In this document: positions 7,508 through 16,441 of the stretch, one piece after another
Position numbering within the stretch: position 1 is the first letter of the stretch
Layout of the letters: every line of letters begins with the position of its first letter
Assembly (NCBI RefSeq): GCF_000718095.1
Contig: NZ_JOEI01000031.1
Location: 172,147-236,146 of the forward strand
Length of the DNA: 64,000 nt
Source of the DNA: Streptomyces scopuliridis RB72
Lineage (GTDB): Bacteria; Actinomycetota; Actinomycetes; Streptomycetales; Streptomycetaceae
Direction: 5' to 3'
Notes under the pieces: model-generated
Told to the model about the DNA's origin: nothing
Seen by the model: the letters and a program-made list of their open reading frames with translations, nothing else
Databases searched by the model: none
Translations under genes and position numbers: made by a program

Positions 7508-8560
7508 TTGAGACCGATCACACGTACCAGAGGCGTTCTGTGCGCCCTCGCGCTGATGGCCGCGGCCGGCACCGCCTGGCCTGCCGCGAGTACGGCTGCC
7601 GAGCCGGTGGCAGGGCCGGTGACCGGGCGAGCGGCGGCGTACGGCGAACCGTGCGTCAGGGAGCAGCTCGCCGTACCCGCCGGGACCCATCGGGCCGGGG
7701 TGTACGACTCCGACCCCACCGGCCGGTTCCAGGTCGGCTACACGATGGACCAGGACTTCGCGTATCACTTGATCCGGTGGGCCGACGGCGTACCGGAGGA
7801 TCTGGGCACCGCCCGCACCGGCGCCACGGGCATCAACGCGCACGGCGACATCGTGGGGTCCGAGTTCGACCCGGAGACCTACCGGTCGGCCGGGTGGCTC
7901 TACCGGAACGGCGAATTCACCGAACTCCCCAGTATCGAGCCGGGCTTCGACAGCCGGCCGACGGCCGTCAGCGAGGACGGCACGGTCTCCGGTGCCTCCG
8001 GCGCCCCCGGGCAGCGGCCCGTGCCGGTGGTCTGGACGCCGGCCGGCGACGCGCGTCCGCTGGACCTGCCTCCGGGGGACTCCGGCGGGCGGGGCACCGA
8101 CATCGATGACAACGGCACCGTCGTCGGCTGGACCAGCGCCGGCCCCGACACCTCCACGCACGCGGCCCGCTGGAGCCCCGACGGCACGGTGGAGCGCCTC
8201 CCCGAGCACCGGCCCGGCCCGGAGACCGGTTCGACGGCGGAGGCCGTACGGGGCGGCACCGTACTCGGGTACGAGGTCTACGCCACGGGCTCGACCCCGA
8301 TCCTGCGCTGGCGGGACGGGGCCGCCGGACCGGACGTGCTCGGTGAGGGCACGCCGCAGGCGGTCAACGGGCACGGCTCGGTGGTCGTGCGCACCACGCC
8401 GGACACCAAGCTGTGGCTGATCCAGAACGGGGTCACGCGCTCGCTGCCCACCGACTCCACGCCCTACCCGACCGGCGAGGTCGTGGCTCTGACCGACGGC
8501 GACATCGCCTATGGCCGCTGGAACAGCACCCCCGTGCGCTGGGACTGCCGGCTGCCGTAG
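7508..8560 (+). CDS. Secreted protein with HAF-type (INxxGxxVG) repeats
   Basis: Predicted exported protein of 350 residues from TTG 7508 (GGGGGAC five bases upstream); ATG 7454 is in frame but has no ribosome binding site and would bury the signal peptide. The N-terminus has Arg residues, a hydrophobic core (GVLCALALMAAAGTA) and an Ala-rich cleavage region. The mature part has at least four copies of a short motif: INAHGDIVGSE, VSEDGTVSGAS, IDDNGTVVGWT and VNGHGSVVV, alternating with W-containing strands. This is the pattern of HAF/extracellular-repeat proteins, probably a beta-propeller. No catalytic residues can be named. It stands alone, converging on the acyltransferase gene with 42 bp between stops. 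Confidence 0.75.
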   Translation: MRPITRTRGVLCALALMAAAGTAWPAASTAAEPVAGPVTGRAAAYGEPCVREQLAVPAGTHRAGVYDSDPTGRFQVGYTMDQDFAYHLIRWADGVPEDLGTARTGATGINAHGDIVGSEFDPETYRSAGWLYRNGEFTELPSIEPGFDSRPTAVSEDGTVSGASGAPGQRPVPVVWTPAGDARPLDLPPGDSGGRGTDIDDNGTVVGWTSAGPDTSTHAARWSPDGTVERLPEHRPGPETGSTAEAVRGGTVLGYEVYATGSTPILRWRDGAAGPDVLGEGTPQAVNGHGSVVVRTTPDTKLWLIQNGVTRSLPTDSTPYPTGEVVALTDGDIAYGRWNSTPVRWDCRLP

Positions 8561-8602
8561 CCCGAACGGCCGGTACGGCCGGCGCGACAGCGCAAGCCGG
8601 TG

Positions 8603-9751
8603 CTACGTGTCGGCCGGCCACAGCCGGGGGGCTCGGCGGGCCGCCACGTCCTCGATCCAGCCCACGGCGAGGATCATCAGGGCGATCAGCGGCCAGACGA
8701 GGAGCAGCGTCAGCGTCGTGGACGCCGCGTCCAGTGCTGTACCGAAGGCGTCGATGCCCGGGATGTTCCACAGCTGGTCGAGGAGCGGGACTGTCGCCAT
8801 GATCAGCAGGTTGTGCCAGAGATAGATCGTCACCGCGCGGTTGTTGGCGAGGGTGATCAGCGCGTCGTACCGCGCCAGCCGGCCCGGCAGCCGCCGCCAC
8901 GACGGGGCGTACTGGAGCAGGATCGCGCAGAAGCCGAGCGACCAGGCCGCCTGGGCGAGCGGGATCTCGTCCAGGTTCCAGCCCTCGTCGGTGAGATGGC
9001 CGGAGGCCCACCAGAGGCCGCAGGCCATGGTCAGCGCGGCCAGCGAGACCGTCAGATAGCGCGGGACCCGCCGGAACATGCCGTCCTGGTGGGCGAAGCC
9101 GAGCACCCAGCACGCGCCGTACACCGCGAAGTCGGTCAGGGCGGCCCCGGTCTCGCCGGGGATCTCCACCAGGCCCGTACCGATGACGGCGGTGAGCGCG
9201 ACGGGGAAGAGCAGCGTCGCCCACGGCAGCCTGCGGAACGCCCACAGCAGCAGGGGCGAGGCGAGGACGAACCACAGGTACGTACGGATGTACCAGAGCG
9301 GTCCCGCCGCCTCGTCCGCCCAGGTCGTGTCCAGCAGCCCGCCCGCGTCACCGCTCTCGAAGGGGTACGGCGGGGCGCCGAGCGGTACGAGGTAGTTGGC
9401 CAGCTCGGCGAACCACCACGCGCCCTCCTCCCTGACCGGCCGCCAGCCCAGCACGAACATCACCGGCACGACCACCAGCGCGAAGACCCACATCGGCGGC
9501 AGCAGCCGCCGCAGCCGGCCCCGGATGACGCTCCAGGGGGGCCGCTTCGACAGCGACCGGGCCATCAGTGATCCGGCCAGCGCGAACATCACGCCCATGG
9601 AGGGGAAGAGGATCGTCAGCCATGCCCAGCCGAAGACATGGAAGACCACGACACGCACCAGCGCGACGGCCCGCAGCAGATCCAGGTAGCGGTCACGGCC
9701 GGACGTCACGGGCGCCGCCTCGGAAGCCGGAGCCACGGAATGAGTGGTCAC
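8603..9751 (-). CDS. Membrane acyltransferase 3 family protein
   Basis: A 382-residue integral membrane O-acyltransferase (acyltransferase 3 / OafA type) with about ten hydrophobic segments. The family N-terminus RDRYLDLLRAVALVRVVVFH contains the conserved Arg and the His (VVFH) needed for acyl transfer. Enzymes of this type move acetyl or succinyl groups onto polysaccharides or lipids. Its start overlaps the stop of the upstream deacetylase-glycosyltransferase gene by 4 bp (ATGA), so it is the third gene of the matAB-like operon and is likely to modify the same polymer. The acyl donor and acceptor are not evident from sequence. Confidence 0.88.
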   Translation of the reverse strand: MTTHSVAPASEAAPVTSGRDRYLDLLRAVALVRVVVFHVFGWAWLTILFPSMGVMFALAGSLMARSLSKRPPWSVIRGRLRRLLPPMWVFALVVVPVMFVLGWRPVREEGAWWFAELANYLVPLGAPPYPFESGDAGGLLDTTWADEAAGPLWYIRTYLWFVLASPLLLWAFRRLPWATLLFPVALTAVIGTGLVEIPGETGAALTDFAVYGACWVLGFAHQDGMFRRVPRYLTVSLAALTMACGLWWASGHLTDEGWNLDEIPLAQAAWSLGFCAILLQYAPSWRRLPGRLARYDALITLANNRAVTIYLWHNLLIMATVPLLDQLWNIPGIDAFGTALDAASTTLTLLLVWPLIALMILAVGWIEDVAARRAPRLWPADT

Positions 9752-11994
9752 GCGACAGGCCTCCGGTCCGCGTCACCCGAGCCCGAACCCGAACCCGAGC
9801 CCGAGTCCGGGCCAAAGCCCGCGCCCGACCCCGCGCGCTCGCGCGGGCTCGGGATCAGGCCCGGTGCCCCCACCGCTCCGGTACGGCGCAGCTTCTGCCA
9901 GCGCAGCCGGCCGCCGGTGAGCGCGGTGATCCAGGACTGGAGCAGCACCACATACATGAGCTGCCGATAGAGGAGTTGCTGAAGGGGCAGCGAGATCAGG
10001 TGGGTCATACGTTCCTTGTCGAGCCGGAAGGCGTACGCGGCGCACACGGCCTGGATGAGCAGGACGCCGAGCCACGCCGCGATCGTCTGCCGGGTCGGGC
10101 CGAAGACCAGGCCGTACAGCAGGAATACGTCGATCAGCGGGGCCAGCAGCGGCGCGAGCACCATGAAGAGGGAGACCAGCGGCAGTCCGACCCGGCCGAA
10201 GCGCCCGGAGGGACCGCGTTCGACGAGCGCGCGGCGGTGCTTCCAGATCGCCTGCATCGTGCCGTAGCTCCAGCGGTAGCGCTGCGACCACAGCTGCCGC
10301 ACGGACTCCGGGGCCTCGGTCCAGGCGCGGGCGCGCTCGGCGTAGACGACGCGCCAGCCGTCGCGGTGCAGGGCCATGGTGATGTCGGTGTCCTCGGCGA
10401 GGGTGTCCTCGCTCATGCCGCCGACGCGCTCCAGCGCCGTACGCCGGAAGGCCCCGACCGCGCCGGGGATGGTGGGCATGCAGCGGAGCATGTCGTACAT
10501 ACGCCGGTCGAGGTTGAAGCCCATGACGTACTCGATGTGCTGCCAGGCGCCGATGAGGGTGTCGCGGTTGCCGACCTTGGCGTTGCCCGCGACCGCGCCG
10601 ACGCGCGGATCGCCGAAGGGCTGTACCAGTTCCCGCACGGTGGACGGTTCGAAGACGGTGTCGCCGTCCATCATCACGATGAGCTCATGTCCGGCGTGCG
10701 CGATGCCGTTGTTGAGCGCGGCGGGTTTTCCGGCGTTCGGCTGGCGTACGACCCGGACGTTGGGCAGCCGCAGCGCCTCGACGATGTCCGCCGTCCCGTC
10801 GGTGGAGCCGTCGTCGATGACGATGACCTCGACGGGATGGTCGCTCGCCATCAGTGAACGCACCGTATTGGCGATGCACTCGCGTTCGTTGTACGCGGGC
10901 ACGAGCACGGTCACCGGTTCGGTGACGGGCGGCCCCCAGCCGAAATCACGGCGGCGCACCCTGCGCGCGTGCGCGAAGGAGAGCACCAGCATCAGCCCGA
11001 ACCGTACGAAGACCAGCACGCCGATCACGGACAGGCCGACGACCAGGGCGCCGGTGACGTTCTCGGAGAGGGCGACGGCACCGACCCAGGCCTTGCCCTT
11101 CCAGCGGTCCGGGCCGGTGACCTCGGTGTGGGCGCTCGGGGCGCCGAGCGCCTCGGTGAGGTTCTCGAACGCGTACCCCGCCCGCCGCATCTCCGGCAGA
11201 TAGCGGCCCAGCGCGGCGACGGTCTGTGAGCGGTCGCCCCCGGAGTCGTGCATCAGCACGATCGCGCCCTTGCCGCCGTCCGGGGTGGCGTTACGGCTGA
11301 TCGCGGGGGCGCCGGGGCGGCGCCAGTCCTCGCTGTCGAGGGTGTTGAGCACCGTGATGTAGCCGCGGCCGCCGATGTACCGCGTCACCGGCCAGGACCG
11401 GTTGTCCATCGCGTCGGCGAACGAGGAGTACGGCGGCCGGAAGAGCGAGGAGCGGATACCGGCCGCGCCCGCGAGCGCGAGCTGGTTCTGTGACAGCTCC
11501 CAGTCGGTCCTGGACCGGGACTGATAGGCGAGATCGGGGTGGTTGAAGGTGTGCAGACCGACCTCGTGGCCCTCGTCCACCATCCGCTTCACCAGGGCCG
11601 GATGGCGGGAGGCCATCGTGCCGGTGACGAAGAAGACGGCGTGGGCGTCGTACCGCTTGAGCGTGTCGAGGACCTTGGGGGTCCACACCGGGTCGGGGCC
11701 GTCGTCGAAGGTCAGGACCAGCTTGTGGTCGGGGATACGCAGCGAGGTGGCGGGGCCGGTGCCCCGCGCGTCGATGACCGGGCCGCCTTCGAGGATCCGC
11801 CGGGGCACCTCGTCGGTGGGGGCCGGGGGACGTACCCGGTGGTCGGCGAGGATCTCGCTGTGCACATAGCCGCGCAGCATCAGCATCGCGAGCAGCGCGA
11901 CGAGGACGAGCGAGGGGAGCAGATAGCGCATGGGCAGCCTGCGTCGGGCGCTCCCGCCGCTGTTCGGACGGGTTCGCCTGCCGGAGAGGTTCAT
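9748..11994 (-). CDS. matB: MatB-like bifunctional polysaccharide deacetylase / family 2 glycosyltransferase
   Basis: A 748-residue membrane protein combining two enzymes. After an N-terminal membrane anchor (about 22-40), a NodB deacetylase domain (about 85-275) shows LTFDDGPDP with Asp97/Asp98 and HTFNHPD with His148/His152 as metal ligands. A membrane segment near 310-340 leads to a GT2 domain (about 355-610) with VPAYNE, IDDGSTDGT, MDGDTVF (DxD), LAEDTD and QRYRW, the motifs of processive beta-glycan synthases, then C-terminal TM helices. In S. lividans MatB of this architecture is needed for mycelial aggregation through a poly-GlcNAc-type glycan. The upstream gene abuts exactly (TGA then ATG) and the acyltransferase overlaps downstream. 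The C-terminus is Gly/Ser/Pro-rich. Confidence 0.9.
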   Translation of the reverse strand: MNLSGRRTRPNSGGSARRRLPMRYLLPSLVLVALLAMLMLRGYVHSEILADHRVRPPAPTDEVPRRILEGGPVIDARGTGPATSLRIPDHKLVLTFDDGPDPVWTPKVLDTLKRYDAHAVFFVTGTMASRHPALVKRMVDEGHEVGLHTFNHPDLAYQSRSRTDWELSQNQLALAGAAGIRSSLFRPPYSSFADAMDNRSWPVTRYIGGRGYITVLNTLDSEDWRRPGAPAISRNATPDGGKGAIVLMHDSGGDRSQTVAALGRYLPEMRRAGYAFENLTEALGAPSAHTEVTGPDRWKGKAWVGAVALSENVTGALVVGLSVIGVLVFVRFGLMLVLSFAHARRVRRRDFGWGPPVTEPVTVLVPAYNERECIANTVRSLMASDHPVEVIVIDDGSTDGTADIVEALRLPNVRVVRQPNAGKPAALNNGIAHAGHELIVMMDGDTVFEPSTVRELVQPFGDPRVGAVAGNAKVGNRDTLIGAWQHIEYVMGFNLDRRMYDMLRCMPTIPGAVGAFRRTALERVGGMSEDTLAEDTDITMALHRDGWRVVYAERARAWTEAPESVRQLWSQRYRWSYGTMQAIWKHRRALVERGPSGRFGRVGLPLVSLFMVLAPLLAPLIDVFLLYGLVFGPTRQTIAAWLGVLLIQAVCAAYAFRLDKERMTHLISLPLQQLLYRQLMYVVLLQSWITALTGGRLRWQKLRRTGAVGAPGLIPSPRERAGSGAGFGPDSGSGSGSGSGDADRRPVA

Positions 11995-12762
11995 TCAGCG
12001 GGTGCCTTCCCCTGCCACCGGCTGTTCGCCCGCTTGACCGGGTGGGGATGCGCCCGGCGGACTCGGATCGGCCGGTTCCGTACCGGGACCGGGGCCGGAG
12101 CCGGCACCGGAGCCGGGCTCGGTCTGCTGCGGCTGCGAGGGGCCTCCGCTGGGGGCGCCGCCGGGAGCGGGCGGGGTGTCCGGATCGGGTGTGCTGCCGC
12201 CCCCTCCGGCCGACGCCTTGGGCGGCTTCACGGCCGGCGATGCCCCGGGCCCCTTTGGGCCGGGTCGGTCCGAGGCACCCGTGGACACACTGCCCGAAGC
12301 CCTCGGAACCGCCGGGCCGTTGGAGCCCTTCGCCGGCGCCATGTCGACGGGCGCGCCGGGGCTCGCGCTCACCGACGCACTCGCCGCGGGCGTCGGCCCC
12401 AGCTCCACCGTGTCCGATGTTCCGTTGTCCGGTGTTCCGTCGTCCGCGAGACCGGGTATCTGGAGCCACGGCGCGCTGGAGTTGCCGCCGATCACGGACA
12501 CCACGAGCGTCATCGCGTAGCAGGCGCAGGCGGCGGCCACGACCCAGCCGGCCCTGCGCAGCTTTCTGCTCCGGCGCCCGCTGGAATCCACGAACACCGG
12601 GCCCTCGGGCTCTTCGGGCTTTTCGGCCAAGGGGCCGCCGCCCGCAGGGAGTTCGCCGAGCTGACGGCCCAGACCGTCGAGCTCGACCGTGACATCGTTC
12701 GGCTCATACACATGCCCGGTTCGGGTATCTTCTCGCCAATTGTCCATTACAAGAACGCACAT
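11995..12762 (-). CDS. Single-pass membrane protein with Pro/Ser-rich exterior, MatA position
   Basis: A 255-residue protein with a cytoplasmic N-terminus (1-65), a basic SGRRSRKLRRAG stretch, one membrane helix (about 71-91) and a low-complexity Pro/Gly/Ser/Ala extracytoplasmic region. No enzymatic motif is visible. Its stop codon abuts the matB-like start with no gap, so they form one unit; in S. lividans the gene before matB is matA, also required for aggregation, and this may be its counterpart. ATG 12762 is immediately preceded by a G-run, while Met6 (12747) has the same G-run 12 bases upstream, so the true start is uncertain. Confidence 0.75.
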   Translation of the reverse strand: MCVLVMDNWREDTRTGHVYEPNDVTVELDGLGRQLGELPAGGGPLAEKPEEPEGPVFVDSSGRRSRKLRRAGWVVAAACACYAMTLVVSVIGGNSSAPWLQIPGLADDGTPDNGTSDTVELGPTPAASASVSASPGAPVDMAPAKGSNGPAVPRASGSVSTGASDRPGPKGPGASPAVKPPKASAGGGGSTPDPDTPPAPGGAPSGGPSQPQQTEPGSGAGSGPGPGTEPADPSPPGASPPGQAGEQPVAGEGTR

Positions 12763-12906
12763 CCCCCCACCACTGAATGAAATGGGGTGCGTGGACTACT
12801 GGTTGGATATTCCGCCGGCCGGGTCCCCACCCAAGCCGAGCGCCCCCCTACCACACCGCACCCGGGGGAGGAATCTAGCGCACGCCGACGACCGCGAAGT
12901 TCCGCT

Positions 12907-13872
12907 TTACGGGTTATCAGGCATCGATGTGGTGACAGTGGTAGGGAGCCAGCTCCCGGGGATACGTTCCAGCCACCCCTCGCGCCCGGCGAGAGCGTCG
13001 GCGGCGGTGCGCAGCGCGTCAACTCCCGGGTGTTTCAGCCCCTTGCGCCACACCAGCGACAGCGGTGACAGAGGTACGGGGCCGACGAGCGGGCGCAGCA
13101 CCGCCCCCGGCATCTCCGGGAAGTCCACCACCGCGAGTACGGGCGTACGGTGCTTCGCCATCACCCGCCGGAACTCCTCGGCCCCCACCGCCATCGGCGC
13201 GGGCGGGGCGAGTGCGATGGAGCGTCCCGCGAAGAGCTGCCGCGCCAGATCCGTCCACTCCAGGGTCCCGGGGTTACCCGCCCCCGCGTACACGCTCTCG
13301 CCCGCGAGCGCGTCGAGGGGCACCTCCGCGCGAGCGGCCAGCGGGTGGTCGTACGGCAGCAGCACGGCCAGCTGCTCGTACCGTACGAGCTGATGGGCGA
13401 GGCCGGAGCGGAGCGCGGGCGCGAGGCCGTCGGCGTATCCGAAGGAGGCGTCGAGCCGGCCGGCCAGGATCTCGGTCGCGGCGCGGGTCAGACCGCTCTC
13501 GAAGCGGGCCATCAGCTCATGGCGCGGGACGAGTTCGCGCGCCCGCGCCAGCACGCGCCCCGAGACCATGCCCTCGCTGTTGAGATCCACGAGCAGCGGC
13601 CGTTCCCCGGCGGCGCGGGCGGCCAGCAGCGCGTCCTGGGCCGCCAGCACACCCCGCGCGTACGGCAGCAGCCGCTCGCCCTCGGCCGTCAGCGTCACCT
13701 GGCGGGTGGTCCGTACGAACAGCTCGGCGCCCAACTCCCGCTCCAGCCGCCGGATATCGCGGCTGAGCGCCTGCTGGGCGACATACAGCCGGGCGGCGGC
13801 CCGGGTGAAGTGCAGGTCCTCGGCGGCCGCGACAAAGCCGCGGAGCAGCCGGGGGTCGATGTCTCGGGGCAT
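12907..13872 (-). CDS. LysR family transcriptional regulator
   Basis: A 321-residue LysR-type regulator. The N-terminal winged helix (IDPRLLRGFVAAAEDLHFTRAAARLYVAQQALSRDIRRLE, residues 4-43) is typical, followed by the effector-binding domain with substrate-pocket strands such as LRSGLAHQLVRYEQLAVLLPYDHPLA. Start set at ATG 13872; the frame is open upstream but loses similarity. It is divergent from an MFS exporter gene with 82 bp between starts, the usual arrangement for a LysR regulator and its target, so it probably controls that exporter in response to an unknown ligand. Confidence 0.9.
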   Translation of the reverse strand: MPRDIDPRLLRGFVAAAEDLHFTRAAARLYVAQQALSRDIRRLERELGAELFVRTTRQVTLTAEGERLLPYARGVLAAQDALLAARAAGERPLLVDLNSEGMVSGRVLARARELVPRHELMARFESGLTRAATEILAGRLDASFGYADGLAPALRSGLAHQLVRYEQLAVLLPYDHPLAARAEVPLDALAGESVYAGAGNPGTLEWTDLARQLFAGRSIALAPPAPMAVGAEEFRRVMAKHRTPVLAVVDFPEMPGAVLRPLVGPVPLSPLSLVWRKGLKHPGVDALRTAADALAGREGWLERIPGSWLPTTVTTSMPDNP

Positions 13873-13954
13873 GCCGTATTTAACAACACACGCGCGTGAA
13901 TGGCCACGGAGCAGGTGTTGGACCGGGCGCGGGGCGTGCGGCGAGGGTGAGGGC

Positions 13955-15340
13955 ATGCCGCATTCCCCCGCACCCGACACTCCCCTGCTGGCCGTCACGG
14001 GCGACAGCCTGGTCCTGGCCCGGCGCTACGACGCCCGCTTCGACCCCGCTCCGCCGAGCGCACCGGAGCCCCCGGAACCACCGAAAGCGCCGCGCCCGCC
14101 CCGGACGGCGCGCCGCCGCGGCAACCCGTACGCCCGGCTCTTCGCGATCCCCGGCGCCCGCGCCTTCACCGCCGGGAATCTGCTCGCCCGGCTCCCGATG
14201 GGCATGTTCAGCGTCAGCGCCGTGATCATGATCGCCGGATCGCGTGGCTCGTACGCGCTGGCGGGCGCCGTCACCGCCACCGGCCTCGCGGCCACCGCCG
14301 TGGTCGCGCCCCGCACCGCCCGCCTCGTCGACCGGTACGGACAGGCCCGTATCGCCGTACCCGCCACCGCGATCGCCGCGCTGGCCTCGCTCGCCCTGGT
14401 CCTGTGCGTACGGTACGAGGCGCCGGACTGGACGCTCTTCGCCGCCTACGCCGCGACCGCCACCACCCCCAACACCGGCGGGATGTCCCGCGCCCGCTGG
14501 GCCCATCTGCACCGCGAGGCGACCCCGGAGAACGCGGCGGCCCTGCATACCGCCAACTCCTTCGAGCAGGCGGCCGACGAACTCTGCTTCATGCTGGGTC
14601 CGGTGCTCGCCGCGTTCCTGTGCACCGCGCTCTTCCCGGAGGCGGGCACGCTGACCGGGGCCGTCCTGCTGCTGACCGGCGTACTGATCTTCGCGGCGCA
14701 GCGCTCCACCGAGCCGCCCGCCACCGGCCGTACGGACGCGGCGCGCGCCCCGCTCCACTCGCCCGCGCTGGCCGCCCTGCTCGCCGTCTTCCTCGCCACG
14801 GGCGCCGTGTTCGGCGCGACGGAGGTCGTCACGCTGGCCTTCGCGGACGACCGAGGCCACCAGGCGTGGGCGGGCGCGGTGCTCGCGCTCCAGGCCGCCG
14901 GATCGTGCGTCGCCGGTCTGCTGCTCGGCGCGCTGCGCCCGGCCGGCCGGCTCGGGCGGCGGATGGTGCTGTGCGTCGCCGCCATGTCGGCGCTGCTGGC
15001 CCTCCCCCTGCTCGCGGCCACCGCCGGGGCGTCGGGGTCGCTGCCGCTGCTCGCCTGCGGACTGCTGATCGCGGGCGCGGCGACGGCCCCGACGATGGTG
15101 ACGGGCATGACGCTCGTCCAGCGCCTCACCCCGACGGGCCGGCTCAACGAGGGGATGACGCTGGCCGTCACGGCGCTGCTGGCCGGCATAGCCGCCGGTG
15201 CGGCGGCCGGCGGCTGGACCGTGGAGCACACCGACCCGGCCCGCGGCTACGCCCTCCCGCTCTGCGCCGCGCTCCTCGCGCTGCTCTTCGCGGTCACGGG
15301 CGCGCGCCGCTTCGGGCACGACAACGGCCCCGCTGCCTGA
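13955..15340 (+). CDS. MFS transporter, probable efflux
   Basis: A 461-residue major facilitator with about 12 TM helices after a roughly 60-residue Pro-rich cytoplasmic N-terminus. The DxxRP-like loop RLVDRYGQARIAVPATA between TM2 and TM3 fits the MFS signature. The sequence WAHLHREATPENAAALHTANSFEQAADELCFMLGP is typical of Streptomyces MFS proteins of unknown substrate. Start ATG 13955 follows GAGGGTGAGG. The divergent LysR gene probably regulates it. The stop codon lies in the loop of a perfect 14-bp hairpin that also sits between this gene and the convergent tmRNA. Confidence 0.88.
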   Translation: MPHSPAPDTPLLAVTGDSLVLARRYDARFDPAPPSAPEPPEPPKAPRPPRTARRRGNPYARLFAIPGARAFTAGNLLARLPMGMFSVSAVIMIAGSRGSYALAGAVTATGLAATAVVAPRTARLVDRYGQARIAVPATAIAALASLALVLCVRYEAPDWTLFAAYAATATTPNTGGMSRARWAHLHREATPENAAALHTANSFEQAADELCFMLGPVLAAFLCTALFPEAGTLTGAVLLLTGVLIFAAQRSTEPPATGRTDAARAPLHSPALAALLAVFLATGAVFGATEVVTLAFADDRGHQAWAGAVLALQAAGSCVAGLLLGALRPAGRLGRRMVLCVAAMSALLALPLLAATAGASGSLPLLACGLLIAGAATAPTMVTGMTLVQRLTPTGRLNEGMTLAVTALLAGIAAGAAAGGWTVEHTDPARGYALPLCAALLALLFAVTGARRFGHDNGPAA

Positions 15341-15354
15341 GCAGCGGGGCCGTT
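15323..15354. terminator. Bidirectional terminator hairpin between MFS gene and ssrA
   Basis: AACGGCCCCGCTGC (15323-15336) pairs perfectly with 15341-15354 around a CTGA loop that contains the MFS stop codon. It lies 34 bp beyond the tmRNA 3' end, so it can end both convergent transcripts. Confidence 0.9.
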
Positions 15355-15387
15355 ATCTACGATATTCAATTGAAAACATGGGAATTG

Positions 15388-15771
15388 TGGAGATGGCGGG
15401 AATCGAACCCGCGTCCAACGGTGCAGAACCAGGGCTTCTCCGAGCGCAGTCCGCTTCGCTTTTCTCGGCCCCGGAGATCACACGGACAAGTCTCCGACGG
15501 GCTCAGTCACTGTTTGATTTCCCTCTGCTCCCCGTGACCGGGCTCAGAGGTTTAGTTCCCTAGCTGATGCCAGGATCCGGGTCGGGAACAGCCCCGGGCT
15601 GACACTCCGCAGAGTCTTCGCTAGCTGCTAATTAGGCAGCGAGGGCGAAGGCGGAGGAATCGCGCTTAGAAGTGGCGATTATTGTTTGCGACATATGGTT
15701 AACGAGATCATTGCCGCTTCCTCGGCTCGCTTCACCTGCTTCGACATCCGCTGTCGAAACCGATCATCCCC
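15388..15771 (-). ncRNA. ssrA: Transfer-messenger RNA (tmRNA)
   Basis: About 384 nt. The 5' end GGGGATGATCGGTTTCGACA and the 3' end with GGGTTCGATTCCCGCC and CATCTCCA form the tRNA-Ala-like acceptor (GGGGAUG pairs with CAUCUCC). Inside, the reading frame for the degradation tag runs from GCC at 15676 to the TAA at 15632-15634 and encodes ATSKRDSSAFALAA, ending in the ALAA degron recognised by ClpXP. The gene does not encode the terminal CCA (ACA follows). tmRNA frees stalled ribosomes together with SmpB, whose gene lies 156 bp upstream on the same strand. The resume codon is inferred by alignment of the frame with known tags. Confidence 0.95.
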
Positions 15772-15831
15772 ATGTTGTTTTTTCAAACGTGCTCATTTTC
15801 GAGCGCGCACCCGCTGTGAGGTGCAGGACCC

Positions 15832-15861
15832 ATCGTACGTGACCAACGCACGACGGTGCCA
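15832..15861 (-). promoter_or_regulatory. Possible ssrA promoter
   Basis: On the minus strand TACGAT (15832-15837) resembles a -10 box, with TGGCAC (15856-15861) 18 bp upstream as a weak -35. A transcript from here would carry a leader of about 50-55 nt before the mature 5' end, which RNase P would remove. Prediction only. Confidence 0.3.
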
Positions 15862-15927
15862 GCCTATTCCGCCCGGCCGGCCGAAGCGGCGCCGAAGCGG
15901 GACCGTCAGGACCGCCGGCGGACCCGG

Positions 15928-16407
15928 TCAGGCCCGCTGACGCCGCTTCGCCGCCGAGATCGCCCGGTCGGTCTCGCGCCGGTCCTGCTTCTCGCGGAGC
16001 GTCTGCCGCTTGTCGTACTCCTTCTTGCCCTTCGCCAGCGCGATCTCGACCTTCGCCCGGCCGTCCTTGAAGTACAGCGCGAGGGGCACGATCGTGTGAC
16101 CCGTCTCCTGCGACTTCGACTCCAGCTTGTCGATCTCGATCCGGTGCATCAGCAGCTTCCGCTTGCGCCGGGCGGAGTGGTTGGTCCATGTCCCCTGCGT
16201 GTACTCCGGCACATGGACGTTGTGCAGCCACGCCTCGTGGCCGTCGATCTGGACAAATCCGTCCACCAGGGAGGCCCGTCCCTGGCGCAGGGACTTCACC
16301 TCGGTACCCGTCAGCACGAGACCGCACTCATACGTGTCGATAATGAGGTAGTCGTGCCGCGCCTTCTTGTTCTGCGCGATCAGTTTGCGCCCTGTTTCCT
16401 TAGCCAT
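15928..16407 (-). CDS. smpB: SsrA-binding protein SmpB
   Basis: A 159-residue tmRNA-binding protein, full length for the family. It places tmRNA-Ala in the A site of stalled ribosomes. Family blocks are present: [47 protein letters not shown], and [15 protein letters not shown], followed by the basic C-terminal tail ([23 protein letters not shown]) that enters the mRNA channel. Located between the S41 protease and ssrA, as in many actinobacteria. Confidence 0.97.
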   Translation of the reverse strand: MAKETGRKLIAQNKKARHDYLIIDTYECGLVLTGTEVKSLRQGRASLVDGFVQIDGHEAWLHNVHVPEYTQGTWTNHSARRKRKLLMHRIEIDKLESKSQETGHTIVPLALYFKDGRAKVEIALAKGKKEYDKRQTLREKQDRRETDRAISAAKRRQRA

Positions 16408-16441
16408 AGTCCCGCCATTTTCTCACCCCGGCGCAACTTCT

